From: Pneumocystis sp. 'macacae'
Taxonomy: Eukaryota > Ascomycota > Pneumocystomycetes > Pneumocystales > Pneumocystaceae
NCBI GenBank assembly: GCA_018127085.1
Contig: CM030720.1
Location: forward strand, 310,001-374,000
Length of the DNA stretch: 64,000 nt
Direction: 5' to 3'
How positions within the stretch are numbered: position 1 is the first letter of the stretch; every line of letters starts with the position of its first letter. Below the pieces are notes generated by a model. The model was not told where the DNA came from, did not search any database, and was given only the letters and a program-made list of their open reading frames with translations. Below, piece after piece: positions 48,457 through 60,698 of the stretch. A program made the position numbers and the translations under genes.

Positions 48457-51132
48457 ATGAATTTTTCAGAAAAAAGAAACACAAGAATTAGAAAACAAAA
48501 AAAACGATGTTTAGAAGATATGGTGTCTACAACAGAACATAAGATCCAAGAAACTCATTGGAACAAATATAGTGAAAAAAATGGCTCAGATGATGAAATG
48601 CATGCAAATTCTTCATATTTATCTAAAGTTATTGACTTAACAGCCTTTCCAGAAAAAAAAAACATTATACAATCAGCAAATACGTTTAAAAAACTAACCG
48701 TCAGGAATTTTAGAAAAACATCTTTAGAGTCACAAGAAAAATACTACAATGATATTCTTCAACGTCTTGATACTACACTTATAAGTATTTTTAAAAATAA
48801 GAAAATTGAATGGAGTCTTCAGGAACTTTATAAAGGTGTCGAAAATCTATGTAAAGCTTTTAATCATTCGAAGCATGAAGATCCTTGGGCTATCAAATGT
48901 TATCGTCTTTTAGAATTTAGATCAAGAGAGTCTATAAAATTACTATTATCTAATATCTTGGGAAAGATTACATCACTTGCACATGTAGAAGGTGACATTG
49001 TTAAGATTATTATTGATCAAGGTTGGAAAAATTGGATTGAACAAATTTCTATGATTAGAAGTATTTTTTTTTATTTTGACCGTACATTTTTACTTATTAC
49101 ACCTGGATTATCATCTATATGGGATACTGGAGTAAGTTTATTTCGTGAACATCTTTTTATGGATTTGTCTATAAATGATCTTTTTTTTTCTGATCTTTTT
49201 GCTATAATTTCAACTATTCGATCATGTTCTATAGATTTCATGAAAGCACCTAACATTCTTTTGCTACAATCTTCTATAGAAATGATAAGTTCTTTAAATC
49301 TTTATAACTCTTTATTTGAACCGAAATTTGTACAAGCTACTGAAATATATTATAATAATGAAGCACTAAAATCTATAGAAGCTATCTTTCCTGATGAATA
49401 TTTATCTTATATCAAAAGAACACTAAGTAAAGAGGAAAATTTTTGTGATAAATTTTTTTTAGAGCAAACGAAATCAAAAATTATTCGTGTAATTAAAACT
49501 CAGTTAATCGAAAACCATTCTGAACATATAGTCAATACAAGTTTTGAAGAATTGATTACTAAAAAAAAAATTGAATCATTAAAAGATTTATATATGTTAT
49601 TGAAACTGGTTAATAAAGCAGGTTTAATTAATTTTCATTGGGCAACATATATTAAAGTAAGGAAAATAAATTTAAAAATTATATTTAACTCTGAAAGAAA
49701 ACCTGTAAAACTTTAATATCGAATTCCAGTGATAACTCATCAGTAATTCCTTCACTTTTAAGGTTTCATTCTACTTTAAATTCTATTCTTTTTGAATGTT
49801 TTTTATCAAACGAATCATTTATTCAGACACTTCGTGAATGTTTAGAGTTTTTTATCAATACTTCTATTGATAATCCATCTGAATTATTAGCTAAATATGT
49901 TGATAATATATTACGCTTAGGTAACAAATCTTTTGATGAAAAATCTCTTGAAAAAGAAATGGACAAAGTATTAGAACTTTTTAGATTTATACAAGGTACA
50001 TATATATATATAATTCTAGCTTTAGATAATTTGTTTAGGAAAAGATACTTTTGAAGCATTTTATAAAAAAGATCTTGCTAAAAGATTATTACTCAATAAA
50101 AGTGCAAGTGCAGATGCAGAAAGAACCATGTTAATGAAGCTTAAAACAGGTATTATTTTATTATAGCTTTAATATTTGATCTATACATATTTTAGAGTGT
50201 GGATCTGGCTTTACACAAAAATTAGAAGGAATGTTTAAAGACATAGATATTTCAAGGAATTTTATGACATCTTATAAGGTTTGCATTGTTCAATATATGT
50301 ATATATATTAATTAAACAAGAATTCGAAATTTGTGCAAGAAAATTCATTAAATTTGAATTTATATGTAAATATTCTTTCACAAACATTTTGGCCTCATTA
50401 TCCCAATATTTCTGTAAATTTGCCGGAGGAAATGATGAGTGAATTAAATTCATTTTCGTCTTTTTATTTCTCTAAACAAAGTGGCAAAAAACTGACATGG
50501 AGACATAATTTAGGACATTGTATTATTAAAGCAGATTTTCCGAAAGTATCATTTATCATGTTATTAAGGAAATGCTAACTTATTAAAAGGGTAAAAAAGA
50601 ATTAAATGTTAGCTTATTTCAAGGAGTAGTTATACTTTTATTTAACAATATACCGGACAATGAAACATTGTCATATAATGAAATAAAAAATTCTACAAAT
50701 TTAAAGGATAAGGAATTGACTCGAACATTACAATCATTAGCATGTGGTAAGACAAGAATACTTTTAAAAATTCCAAAAGGAAAAGGCATAAATACTACAG
50801 ACCTATTTCTAATCAATCTTTCATTTTCAGAAAAACTATTTAAAATTAAAATCAATCAAATTCAAATAAAAGAGACGTCTGAAGAAAATAAAGTAATTCA
50901 TGAAAATATACAAAAAGATCGAGCCTTTGAGACCCAAGCAACAATTGTCCGAATAATGAAGGTGAAAAAAAAGTGTAGTCACATAGAATTAATCCAAACA
51001 ACTATAAATATATTAAAACAAAGAGGTATTATGTCAGCTGAAGAAGTAGAGTTAGCTATTGAAAAACTTTTGGAGAAAGAATACATAGAAAAAGAAGAGG
51101 GGAACCCTCATATATATAATTATCTTGCATAA
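48457..51132 (+). CDS. CUL4: Cullin 4 (Pcu4), scaffold of CRL4 ubiquitin ligase
   Basis: Cul4 binds DDB1 at its N-terminus and the RING protein Rbx1 at its C-terminus. Here the N-terminal extension is basic, then the family blocks appear: [78 protein letters not shown]. Later exons keep [55 protein letters not shown] and [17 protein letters not shown]. The C-terminus has the neddylation domain ([14 protein letters not shown], with the modified Lys in IVRIMK) and ends NPHIYNYLA. Introns number about five. Cul4-type rather than Cul1/Cul3 is called from the [11 protein letters not shown] and SIWDTG blocks. Confidence 0.85.
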
Positions 51133-51276
51133 ACCTTAAAAGTAGTTGATAAATAAATGTAAAAAATATATAAATACCAGATACATATGGGCTTATTGTC
51201 CAAATATATTAGGATAATGGCTTATGATATAAAACAAGAATAGCTATGATTGTAAATGATATTTGTTAAAAAAATC

Positions 51277-52168
51277 TCATTTCTCTTTTATTTTTTTCAT
51301 AATTTCTGCTTTTATTTTTTCATGGATATCTTTACAAGCAATCAATGCTTTTGAGAGAATTTCAATAAACTATTCCTATTAATTAGCTCCAATAATTCAT
51401 TTTATATACTTGATTTTCTGTAAAAAAGCCTATACTATCACATAAAATAAGTTTTTCATCTGGAAATGCATAACACAGAATATGAGTACTTGTAGCATCC
51501 TATTTTTTATTTACTTTCTTTCTCTACAAGAGAATTACAACATACATTTAATATTTTTAAAGATGGGTTCAAAATAAAAGATGTCTCGCCTTCTTTTGAA
51601 AGAATTGCTAACGATACAGCAGAAAATGTGTTCATCATGGCAACACCAGAATCCAGAAGTGATATAAATGTTGCATTTAATATAGCAGAAAGTAATGATA
51701 CTATCTATTATGTATGTTAATAATAATTTCGCTTTCAAAAAAAATATACCACATTTTCTGATTTTTCACAAGAAACAATCTGAATTACCACCTGAATAAG
51801 AGAGTGAGGATACATTGTTCGTATTATTATTGGCGATATAGTTCTCCATATAATTTGTTCCATTTGAATATCTTTTATACCTAAAAATATAAAAAACAAA
51901 ATAAACAAAATCAGAAAAAGAAGGTACTTGGTACCCCTATATCAGGCCTTATAACCACATCTATTGTTGCTTCTCCAACTGTTTCATCTCGTGTCTTTGT
52001 TTCTAATGGACCAATAACAGCACAAAGAATTTTATTTGGACCTGTTTTTACCAAAAATAAGTTTTTTTTAAAAAAAATATTAGAAAAAATATAAAATATA
52101 CCTTCTTCATAGACACATGAACCTTCAACTCGACTTAACAAAGATGTTTTAAAAAAAATATTTTCCAT
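51277..52168 (-). CDS. RRP46: RNA exosome core subunit Rrp46 (RNase PH-like)
   Basis: Rrp46 is one of the six RNase PH-like ring subunits of the exosome and is not itself catalytic in eukaryotes. Five or six exons: MENIFFKTSLLSRVEGSCVY near the start at 52168; GPNKILCAVIGPLETKTRDE, TVGEATIDVVIRPDIG; MEQIIWRTISPIIIRTMYPH; VVIQIVSCEKSENV; a long exon SLLSAILNATFISLLDSGVA, MMNTFSAVSLAILSK; DATSTHILCYAFPDEKLILC; and a basic C-terminal helix (CKDIHEKIKAEIMKKIKEK). The order and spacing fit Rrp46 better than Rrp41, which would carry a longer, more conserved core. The exons are read backward through many 45-60 base introns. Confidence 0.75.
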
Positions 52169-53200
52169 CTACAAAGATCGAGATGGCGTAGTAATGATAT
52201 TGACTGAATAAATGAAAAAATATAACAAAACATGTTGAATCAAATATTCTTGATCATTTTGATATGAATTATTTCTGATGAAATATATTTTTTTCAGAAA
52301 AAAGGAAATCAATTTTCTAAAAATTTTTAAGAAAAAAAGTAAAAAATATTTTTTATATAATAATCAAAATTCACCAATATATCATAATTATTAAATATTA
52401 TTTTTTATTTTTATAATTTCTATTCTAATATCCAAAATAATATTTTGTTTAAATTAGTTTTTTTTTAAGTCATAAAGTATTTTGGAAAAATTCTTAAAAT
52501 TCTATATATATAATTCTATATATATTCCCTTGTTTTTTAAAATAATAGTTTATAATTCATGAATAATCCTGTAATTTAAACACTACTTTAATTTCTATTA
52601 GAAAATTAGAGTTAAATTCTATAAAAATTTCTTCTAAATAATTTAATTGATATTTTTTTAAAAAACATGCTTTGAAAGCATTTAAAAATTAAAAATATTT
52701 TTTTAAAGTTTTATATCAAAAATAACGTTTTATTACATTTGTATGCTTGAAATATTCATTTTTTAAACATTTCTATTCTTATAAAAACGCTAAAATATCT
52801 TATTTAAATAAGAAATTATCTGCAATTATTTAAATTAACATTAGTAAAAAAAAGTATTTTATTTTCTTTTGAAATCAATAAATATCAAATACTATAAAAA
52901 TTCACATAACTTATATTTGATTTATTTTTTATATATTTATAATGAAAAAAAGAACTTAAGTAAACAATTAATATAAAAGAGTATTGTGAAAATATTTCTT
53001 GTTTTTTCTATAATTTACTTTTATATATAAAAAATCAATCTTTATCTGAACAATATTCGTTTACCTTTCCAAAAAAAGATTCTCAATAAAAAAATCAAGT
53101 AGACATTTCCTAGAATGTATTATTATTGTGTATCTTTCTGATCCAGCTTTTCAGTTCTTTTTCTCTTTTTTGCTTATTTCTTCACAATCATTTAATTTAA
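52169..53200. other. 1-kb AT-rich divergent promoter region, no gene seen
   Basis: This is about 1030 bases between divergent RRP46 and the probable APC13. It is extremely AT-rich with TATATA and TTTTTTAA runs and no open frame of note. It is unusually long for this gene-dense window, but nothing specific is visible. Confidence 0.55.
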
Positions 53201-53633
53201 ATGGATTCACAAAGAAATTATATTCATTTCAGTCAACCAAAAATTGTAGATTATATAGAAGAATGGTGTGCAGATAGACTTCCAGACGATGGTTTGTTGC
53301 TATTATTTAACACGTTTTTCTTCATAACTTTGTTTATAGATATTATTATACCTCCTCAACATCAACCACCACATCCTGATGATGATGATGGTTAATTTTA
53401 TTGTTTTACTCTATATTACTTGACCAATAATAGTTCCGAATCAACAAACAATGAATGGCATCCTCCGGGCGCAAAAACCACCGGAACCAGCATGGCGAGA
53501 CCTTGGGTTACAAGAATTAATGCAAAAAGGCCCATCTGAAGAAATGCAAGAAGGGATTGGGCAACGGCTTAAAGAGATTCAACAAAATGCACGCTTCCAT
53601 GTCATGGAACGGCAAAATCTACATTCTTTCTAA
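53201..53633 (+). CDS. Probable anaphase-promoting complex subunit Apc13 (Swm1)
   Basis: Apc13 is a small stabilising subunit of APC/C that supports Cdc27/Cdc16-type TPR subunits. Three exons: 53201-53292, about 53340-53390 and 53434-53633, joining in phase with GAT across the first junction. The N-terminal block HFSQPKIVDYIEEWCADRLP then DDDIIIPP is the conserved Apc13 pattern (D..WxxDxLPxDDIxIP). The downstream motif EPAWRDLGLQELMQ matches the second conserved block (KWTDLALQYL in animals). A longer C-terminal extension follows, rich in Glu/Gln and ending RFHVMERQNLHSF, absent from the short human protein. It has about 115 residues. The assignment is by motif only, so I keep it tentative. 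Confidence 0.6.
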
Positions 53634-53734
53634 TATATAAATATTTTTTTTTATAAAATCAAAAACCTAAATTTAAATAAATTTATAAATCGATATAATA
53701 ATATAAACTGTGTAAATTTTCATAAACCTGTACG

Positions 53735-53775
53735 TACTTGTAAACATAAACATATATATATAATATGTACAAGTA
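53735..53775. terminator. Inverted repeat between convergent genes
   Basis: TACTTGTA at 53735-53742 and its inverted copy TACAAGTA at 53768-53775 flank an AT core, in the gap between the converging APC13 and CofD-like genes. It could form a hairpin at shared 3' ends. The arms are only 8 bases, so this may be chance. Confidence 0.25.
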
Positions 53776-53886
53776 AATAATAAATATCATCGATCCAGTT
53801 AATATTTATGTTTCATTAAAGAAATTATTTATGTATTAATTTTCCATTATATACTCAAACAGGATATTACATCACTAATTACATCA

Positions 53887-55522
53887 CTAATTTCTTATAC
53901 GCTGCCGTAATCCTCGTTTCTGGTTGTATAGAATGGTCTTTAATGTTCTGTGAACACTTTTAGCATCATAAAGCATGCCATGGTTATCTTTATTTTTGTA
54001 TCCGTAAATACCAATACACTTAAGTCCATATTGACGTGCCTGATTTTCATCTATTGAAAGTGTATCTTCACCTCGAATATATATAATATGGGTAATAAAT
54101 TTAGGAATCCAATAATCAAAATCAATTTCTTGATCAATTGGTTTTAAATGAGTGACAAGCCCTGTTATTAATGCTCGTATAAAGTCCATGCCTGTAAATT
54201 CTTCACCTGTTTCTCTATCGGTTGAACCGTTTAAAAAAACAATCTTGTATATCAATTGAGGTGAATCCAAAATTGCTTTGGCTACACCGTTTACTATTAA
54301 ACAAGGAAGTAAACTAGTATAAAGTGATCCAGGACCATAAATAATTGTATTTGTATTCTTAATTATTGATAAAATTTTAGGATTTATAGTTGGATAAATC
54401 CGATTACCATAAGAATCAATGTAAAAAATATATTCAATGGGTGATGGTAAGTCAATATTATTATTTTTTTGAACAAGAGTATCTTGCTGAAGAATTAAAG
54501 GAACACTATAAAATATATTATAAAACAATCATTAATCAAATATACGGATTATACCATGAAAAATCTACATAACTCTCATTCGTCATATTATTTTCAATAT
54601 ATTCATTATTTAAAACTCTACAATTTGAAGGATGGGAAATTTGATTTTGTCCATATATGATCATTCCATTTTTTAATTTTGCTGCAATATGATGGGTAAA
54701 AGGAGTACTGATAATTGGTAATACTTGAGCATGAATATGCGTAATACTTTGAAACAAAAAAATTGCACTTTCTAATGACCCAAAAAACTGAAATTAATTA
54801 TTTCAAAATAAAAAAAAAAAAAACAAATTTAATTTACCAAATTAGCACCTGTTAAAAAAAGATTACCTAAACCTAATTTCCAGTTATGAATACAAAATAT
54901 TTAAAAAAATATAACTATACTTCCATTGCTAAAATCAAACTGAAAATTATGTCTAATACGTTTTGTCAATTCAGTTTGAAAATAAATAAAAAACATTCGT
55001 ATCAATTGCACTTTTTCAGATGAAATATTTTCCCATAAACTATCTCATATTAAAGATATACACGCGTTAGAACGGAGAACAAAAACACATGTGATCCTTC
55101 TACGACTTTTTGCCATTCATAATATGCTTCTTTGCTATTAATAGACAAGCGATACTTTAGTAACCGCTTAATATGGATTAATTCTATATTTTCGTTGTCT
55201 TCTGGAATCAATTTAATAAGCCTTGATTTGATATCACCTATGCCAACTCCCCCCTATAAAAACATGTTAATTACTTATTTTTTCAAAAAAAAGTGTTTCT
55301 ATACAAAAATGCGAATAATTTCAGATGTAGATCTAAAAAGAAATTCAATAATATATTTTTTTTCTGAAAAACTTACCCTCCATTATCACTAATTGGTAAA
55401 ACATATGTTGATAAAGGTGAAATAGTTTGAAACGATGAAACTAAATCGTTTGTCCCAGTACCTCCGCTAAAAACAAGAATTCTCGGTTCAAACTCTAAAA
55501 ATCCAGTCTGATCTATTTGCAT
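53887..55522 (-). CDS. CofD/YvcK-like (UPF0052) protein
   Basis: The CofD/YvcK superfamily has a Rossmann-like nucleotide-binding core; fungal members (yeast YNL011C) are of unknown function. The start at 55522 gives MQIDQTGFLEFEP, then the phosphate loop VFSGGTGTNDL and PLSTYVLPISDNGG. After an intron GVGIGDIKSRLIKLIPEDN follows. Late exons carry FGLGKCIGIYGYKNK-type residues (GLKCIGIYGYKNK), IIYGPGSLYTSLLPCLIVNG, VAKAILDSPQLIYKIVFLNG, and GMDFIRALITGLVTH. The GPGSLYTS block is the superfamily's second phosphate motif. It ends RLRQRIRN. About five introns occur. Function in the cell is unknown and no neighbour suggests one. Confidence 0.8.
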
Positions 55523-55560
55523 TTATTTGTATATATTAATATCAATTCAATATCAAACTT

Positions 55561-55814
55561 TTAGTTAAACGATACAGTAAATTTAAAAGTATGAGATCTT
55601 ATAAACAAAAAAGGAAAAAATACATAAAAAATATCCTTAATAAAAAATACACTTTGTTTCGCCCGTATCTGTCCATCCAACCTGTACTTTTGGCGGAGGG
55701 CTTTCAAAAGCGAAGTTGGTATAGCGGTACAAAAATTAGTAATGGTATAAGAACCAAACATACGTCTATTGCTACCGCATGAAAAAGACTAAAAAATAAA
55801 GCATGAACATTCAT
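55561..55814 (-). other. Possible small gene or RNA gene, unresolved
   Basis: A GC-richer block of about 120 bases (55660-55760) stands out between RPS21 and the CofD-like gene. On the minus strand one reading gives MNVHALFFSLFHAVAID before a GTATG donor; a later reading gives PPPKVQVGWTDTGETK then, after a 55-base intron, SHTFKFTVSFN and a stop at 55561. The two parts do not join in one frame by eye. A plus-strand frame across the same block (GFQKRSWYSGTKISNG) is also open. Either a short multi-exon gene or a structured non-coding RNA could explain it. Confidence 0.3.
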
Positions 55815-55950
55815 TCAGTAAGCTTTATAAATATATTTTCACATTCTATTTTTTTATATCTTTTTTATTTTTTTGATGTCTAAAAAACATAAAAAAAGTT
55901 AAATAATTTTTATTATTTTTGAAACAAGAAATATAACTTATATTTAAAGC

Positions 55951-56315
55951 TCATCTCTGATATGACCAGACACTACAAAGAAATTAGTTATAATTTATAT
56001 TTAGTTTCTACACACTTTTTCAATAAACCATCCCGTGTTGCTAATCGATTAATACAGTCGTCACTTTCACCTTTACTGCGAACAAATCCACATAATGCAT
56101 ACGTTGTATCCTTCCCAGGAACTTGTCTTCCATCTGCATCTACACTGCAGATATTAATTTGAATAGATGCATGGTCTTTTGCTTTGATCAACCGATTTGT
56201 CGCTGCACTGAGAAAAACATAAGTTTTAAATGTAAGGGATATAAGAATATAAAACAAAAGCTTACCACTTCCTTGGGACATACAGATCCACTAAAACGCC
56301 TTGGTCATTCTCCAT
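55951..56315 (-). CDS. RPS21: 40S ribosomal protein S21 (eS21)
   Basis: eS21 is a small-subunit ribosomal protein that contacts uS2 and helps late 18S processing. Three exons: [16 protein letters not shown], then a GTAAGC intron splits the Cys codon before [19 protein letters not shown], followed by [20 protein letters not shown] and [21 protein letters not shown] last intron (GTGTGTAG...TTTGTAG) must be removed to reach the family end LLKNVWSYQR and the stop at 55951; read through, the end would be KCVETKYKL. The gene is AT-rich in composition, in contrast to RPS29, so high expression alone does not impose GC-rich codons in this genome. Confidence 0.95.
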
Positions 56316-56528
56316 TTTTTAAAATTTAATTTTTTTATAAAACTTTGAGCGGAAATCGTATTCACTTTAAAAATTTGAAAAATACTTCTAAAAAAATTGT
56401 TTTAAATAAACTAGCCAATACTAAATGTTATATTATTAGTTATTTATTGGGTGCTTCCAAGAAACAAAAATGAATATGATTGATACATGATAAACATTAA
56501 CAAAATTAATACCGTTTTTATAAACTTG

Positions 56529-58596
56529 CTATGAAAAACTCATTCTTATTACCCAATCTTGACCTATCCACAACGCTTTAACTCGTTTTCCAACACCGAT
56601 TTTCTTCCAAACTTTCCGAGAAATTCCTATATCCGCTAAAAACAATTCTTTTGTTACATATTTTGATCTAAGAGCAAAGAGAAGTCCTGTTTTAGGAAGA
56701 CCAAGAGATAAAACCCACTTAGACTTTAAAAAATAGGGGGAAAGTATAGGGACACCTATATTTAATATATATAGTTAATAATATATATCAGAGAAATATT
56801 TTACCTGTAATGATATCTAAACCACTTGGTAAATCTAATGATAAAATATTTGATTCACATTGATTAGCCCATTCAATAAGAGAATGAATTTTATTTCGAA
56901 TATTATCATCTACAATATCAGCTAAAGAGTAATGGCAGCCAAAAATAGCATCAATAATTAGCTCGGAAGGAGTCTGAAATGATTTAGCAATTCTAAATAA
57001 TTCATCTATTGAAACAATTTTCCCTCCTGCATCTGAAAAGTTTTGCAAACTCTAACTTAATATTAGTTTAATAAATAAATAACCAATACTTTCTAACAGT
57101 TAACATTTGTTTCTCCATACTTTCATTAACAATAACAGCTATGACTTTTATTCCATGATTGCACAATTGTCTTCCTGCAGCAGTAGCATATATTCCGGTC
57201 TGATTATTACCTACTAAAATTATCGTAGTAAAAAAGTTGATTTTTTTTTGATCAAATTTAAAAAAATCATCTAAAAGTTGAGTAACCAAAAATGATATTC
57301 CTCTTGCTGCATTTTCTATTATCATTTCATTTGAAATTCCAGTATTAAAAGCTATGATATATGAAATTTAAAATATTAGAAACAAGATATTTTACTTGAA
57401 ATATATTCAGCTTCAATCATCTTTATATATGATTAAAAATAATGAAAATTTAAAACATTAAAATACCTTGGACGGTTTTATACAAGGGCACTCTAGATTA
57501 TTTCTTATATTTCGCAATTTTTTAATCTTTTTGCTAATTCTATCAAAACTAGATAAAGATTGCTGACTGTTGAAGTGATAATTATATATTTTTTGTTGGG
57601 AAACACAACTTTTATCATATCCATTAGACAATATACGATTTGAAAGAAAAATCTCATTGTTCGGTTTGCTTTCACCTTCATTTATCTTAAATAAGGAATG
57701 ATTATTTTCAGTTAATGATGATTTTTTTTTTTTTGTAGATATAGTGGATATAGTAGATACAGGTATATCGCTAAATAAGTTATTTTTAGATAAACATTTA
57801 TTGGACATAAGTCCTGAGTTTGAAGTCATCATATTTAATTTCCGAATTTCTGAAAATACTTTATGTTTATCAAATCTTCCAAGGTTCCCTTGGAAATCAA
57901 ACTCTTCATCACGATATTTATTAACATCATCATTAATCCAATTATCATGATCTAAATTCTTAAGCTGACAACATTCTTTTTGCATAGTATTGATAAATTG
58001 CTTTTTCTTTTTATAAATATGTGTTTTATGAATACATTTATTTGGAATATTTTTCGATTTAGAATAATTTGTCTCAAAATTTTCACGCTTTTCATGCAAA
58101 TGAGATGAAGATAACAATGCTGTATTTTTTCCCAACTAATATATTATATCAAGAATAAAAATAATAGAAAAAAATACTTTTTTTGAAGAAAATGACGATT
58201 CCTGAAAAGATGAATTTTGCATACGATTGGATATCTATACACTCATTAAATAATTTTTTTAAACAAATTAATGTATATACAGAAATAATTGCAGGATCAA
58301 TGAGAGAATTAGATGTTCTTTTTTTCTTTTTTTTTGCATTAAAAGACGATATAAAATTCAAATCTTTAATATTGGATCCATTTATACACATTTCGCGCAT
58401 ATATTTTCCAGTTGATTTGAAAAAAACTGTTTTATGAAAAGCATATTAAACAATGGTAAGTTTTCATATTCAGGAAATTACTATTTTTAAGAAAAAGACA
58501 ACGATTAACAGAATCAACTCCTGTCATTTGCCCTTGGACTACTGTATTATCATTCAATATAACCTCAACTTTAAGCCCTATGAACTGGTTTTCCAT
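56529..58596 (-). CDS. EDC3: Enhancer of mRNA decapping Edc3
   Basis: Edc3 is a P-body scaffold that stimulates Dcp2 and binds the helicase Dhh1. The ATG at 58596 opens the Lsm domain (MENQFIGLKVEVILNDNTVV, QGQMTGVDSVNRCLFLK). A further exon has GSNIKDLNFISSFNAKKKKK and the DPAIIS region. The middle is disordered and Lys/Asn/Ser-rich up to the FDF motif (NKYRDEEFDFQGNLGRFDKH, KVFSEIRKLN). The C-terminal YjeF_N domain follows: MIIENAARGISFLV, IILVGNNQTGIYATAAGRQL, PSELIIDAIFGCHYSLA, NILSLDLPSGLDIITG and finally VPILSPYFLKSKWVLSLGLP, then IGQDWVIRMSFS. At least five introns are seen. All three domains of the family occur in the expected order. Confidence 0.88.
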
Positions 58597-58820
58597 TTTA
58601 AAGGTCTAAAGATTTCTTAAAAATTAATATAATTAATCTCACGTAAACGAAAAAGATATGAAATATAAAAAATGTATAAAATAAGGGAAACTATATTTTA
58701 TTTAAAAAGAGAAAATTAAAAGATACTCAAATTGTGGCACATTTTAAAATTATTTAACTTTTCTATAAAAATATATTTTTTTTAATATTTTTTATAAAAA
58801 ACATTAACATGTAAATTGAA

Positions 58821-59843
58821 CTAAACTGATTCTTTATTGTAAAGACATATTTTTTTTTTATATTTTAAGTATTGATGCTGTTTTCTTTTAATCAAATAAA
58901 AAATACAAAAAAATATTAAACTTATGCTACTAATAGTTAAAAAGATCCAATAACGTTGAAGCTGTAAATATAAGAAATAATAATTATAAAAAATATGATA
59001 TAAGTACCCAAAAAAAAAACCGTGCATCTCTATGATGCCAAGTACTACCATGAAAATCTTTGAATGTTTGATTTGAAATATTAGATGTAATAATACGAAC
59101 ATGTTCTACTGCAATTGCATTTGATGGCAAATAATGCATATATTTTTCTAGCATAACAGAAAGAAACAAGGGTCCAGTTGTTGCCATAACGGTAATATAT
59201 GGAAAAACCCAATTTCGAGAGGCAGATTTTAAATGATTAATAACGTAAAGAAAAAACGGGTGATACGGTATAGATCCCATGACATCATTTGAAATACCAG
59301 TAGGTTTTGTTGTACGAAGCCATGCGCTATATGAAAGTAAAGGATCAAGAGGTTGAAGGCATTCCTATTCCAAACATTTTTTAATCATGTATAATCAAGC
59401 AAAAAACATACAATGTCAAGATCAATATATATACCTCCATAACGTACAAGAATAAAATATCGAAGAGAGTCAACTCGTTGAATTGTATAAGGATACTTAT
59501 CGTATTGATGAAGAAACCATGGATATTCTTGCGCAATGAAGTTACGTGCCTTTTCATCTGTCCATAGTATATGTTCATAATTCGGATGCAATTTTTTACA
59601 ATTATCATATGCCTCTGCCCATTTTTCTGGTATTGTCTCATTTTTCCACGTTTGATGAATAATACGTGGAATAACTTCTTTTATATTTATTTTATAATCT
59701 TCTGAGTATGGAGTACTCCATTCACGGATAGTCACTGACTTGAAATTCTCAAATAATAATGCTATTAATGCCCACGAATAATCAATAAAGACTATTGTTA
59801 ATAATAGCATTCCAATTCCAATAATCATTGTCCATATTTTCAT
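58821..59843 (-). CDS. Inositol phosphoceramide mannosyltransferase (Sur1/Csg1/Imt type)
   Basis: These Golgi glycosyltransferases add mannose to inositol phosphoceramide to make MIPC. The N-terminal segment is a membrane anchor (MIIGIGMLLLTIVFIDYSWA). The catalytic domain has VIPRIIHQTWKNETIPEKW, HPNYEHILWTDEKARNFI, YPYTIQRVDSLRYFILVRYG and the DXD in GGIYIDLDI. A second exon block (PLLSYSAWLRTTKPTGISND, VMGSIPYHPFFLYVIN, MATTGPLFLSVML) follows, then a C-terminal hydrophobic helix (YWIFLTISSISLIFFCIFYL) and basic tail. About four introns are present. The C-terminal anchor makes it like the S. pombe Imt proteins. Which Imt/Sur1 paralogue it is cannot be told. Confidence 0.83.
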
Positions 59844-60223
59844 TTTTTGAAAAATTTGTTAATAAAACCCTCAATTTTATCCACAAAAAACTACTTCCAT
59901 AAAAAAGAACTATCAATCACAATAACTTTTTTATATTCTAAAAAATCCCTTAAAATTGACTTATTGATTATTTTATCATATAAACATTTTTTTAATGATA
60001 TCGATAAGTTTATCGTTAAATGTTCTATGTATACATTTCTACTTATATTATTGCAAATATATAGAAAAAGTTCATAAAAGTATTTTCATTCGTTATTTAA
60101 ATAAATAGAGAAACAATTTTTTCACCTTTAAAGATTCTTTTATTACATTTTTAAAAATATTTCCAAAACAATTTAATTTTAACTACAAATATTTAAAAAG
60201 TATGCTCCCCCACTTCTAGCAAA
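59844..60223. other. AT-rich intergenic stretch, no gene seen
   Basis: This is about 380 bases between the mannosyltransferase start (minus) and tRNA-Trp (plus). It is AT-rich, with no open frame or repeat of note. It holds the mannosyltransferase promoter. Confidence 0.5.
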
Positions 60224-60307
60224 GACCGGGTGGCGCAATTGGTAGCCGCGTTAGATTCCAATATTGGCCTTATCTAAAGGTTGCGGGTTCAAGTCCCGTT
60301 CTGGTCA
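60224..60307 (+). tRNA. tRNA-Trp (CCA) with 10-base intron
   Basis: The acceptor GACCGGG pairs with TCTGGTC, allowing two G-T pairs. The anticodon stem TTAGA (60251-60255) pairs with TCTAA (60273-60277). The anticodon CCA is 60258-60260, and an intron of about ten bases (TATTGGCCTT, 60262-60271) follows position 37, the standard place. The intron word TTGG can pair with the anticodon CCAA, as usual for pre-tRNA. The T arm is TTGCGGGTTCAAGTCCCGTT. A T run (GGCTTTTTTG) follows. Confidence 0.93.
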
Positions 60308-60698
60308 AAGGCTTTTTTGTTTTAGAACAATATAAATTTTTATAAGTACTAAGTTTAATTAACATAATCTAATTTTTATATTTTTTTTATTAAAAGAATT
60401 TTTAATCTATAGTAAAATAAAATATTGAAATATGTAGGAGATATAAGATTTTGAGTGAAGGGAGCGATATTAATTTTTTATAAAAAATAGCTTTGAAAAT
60501 GACAAAAAAGTGAAAAAACAAGTATATAAGCAAGGAAAAAGAAGTCGATGACATTATAGTAAATTTTTTTATAAGAAAAATCTTTTTTAGAGAAAAAATA
60601 GTAAATTTTTCATGATTTATAGGCATTTAAAAATTTTGAAAGATTGAAGCATATAAAAAAGCATATACCTATATTTTGTATGAAAGAAAGTGTTCTGA
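60308..60698. other. Intergenic stretch upstream of VAC8, no gene seen
   Basis: This is about 390 bases of AT-rich DNA between tRNA-Trp and VAC8. It includes T-rich runs and a GAGTGAAGGGAGCGATA patch near 60452. It should hold the VAC8 promoter. Confidence 0.5.
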
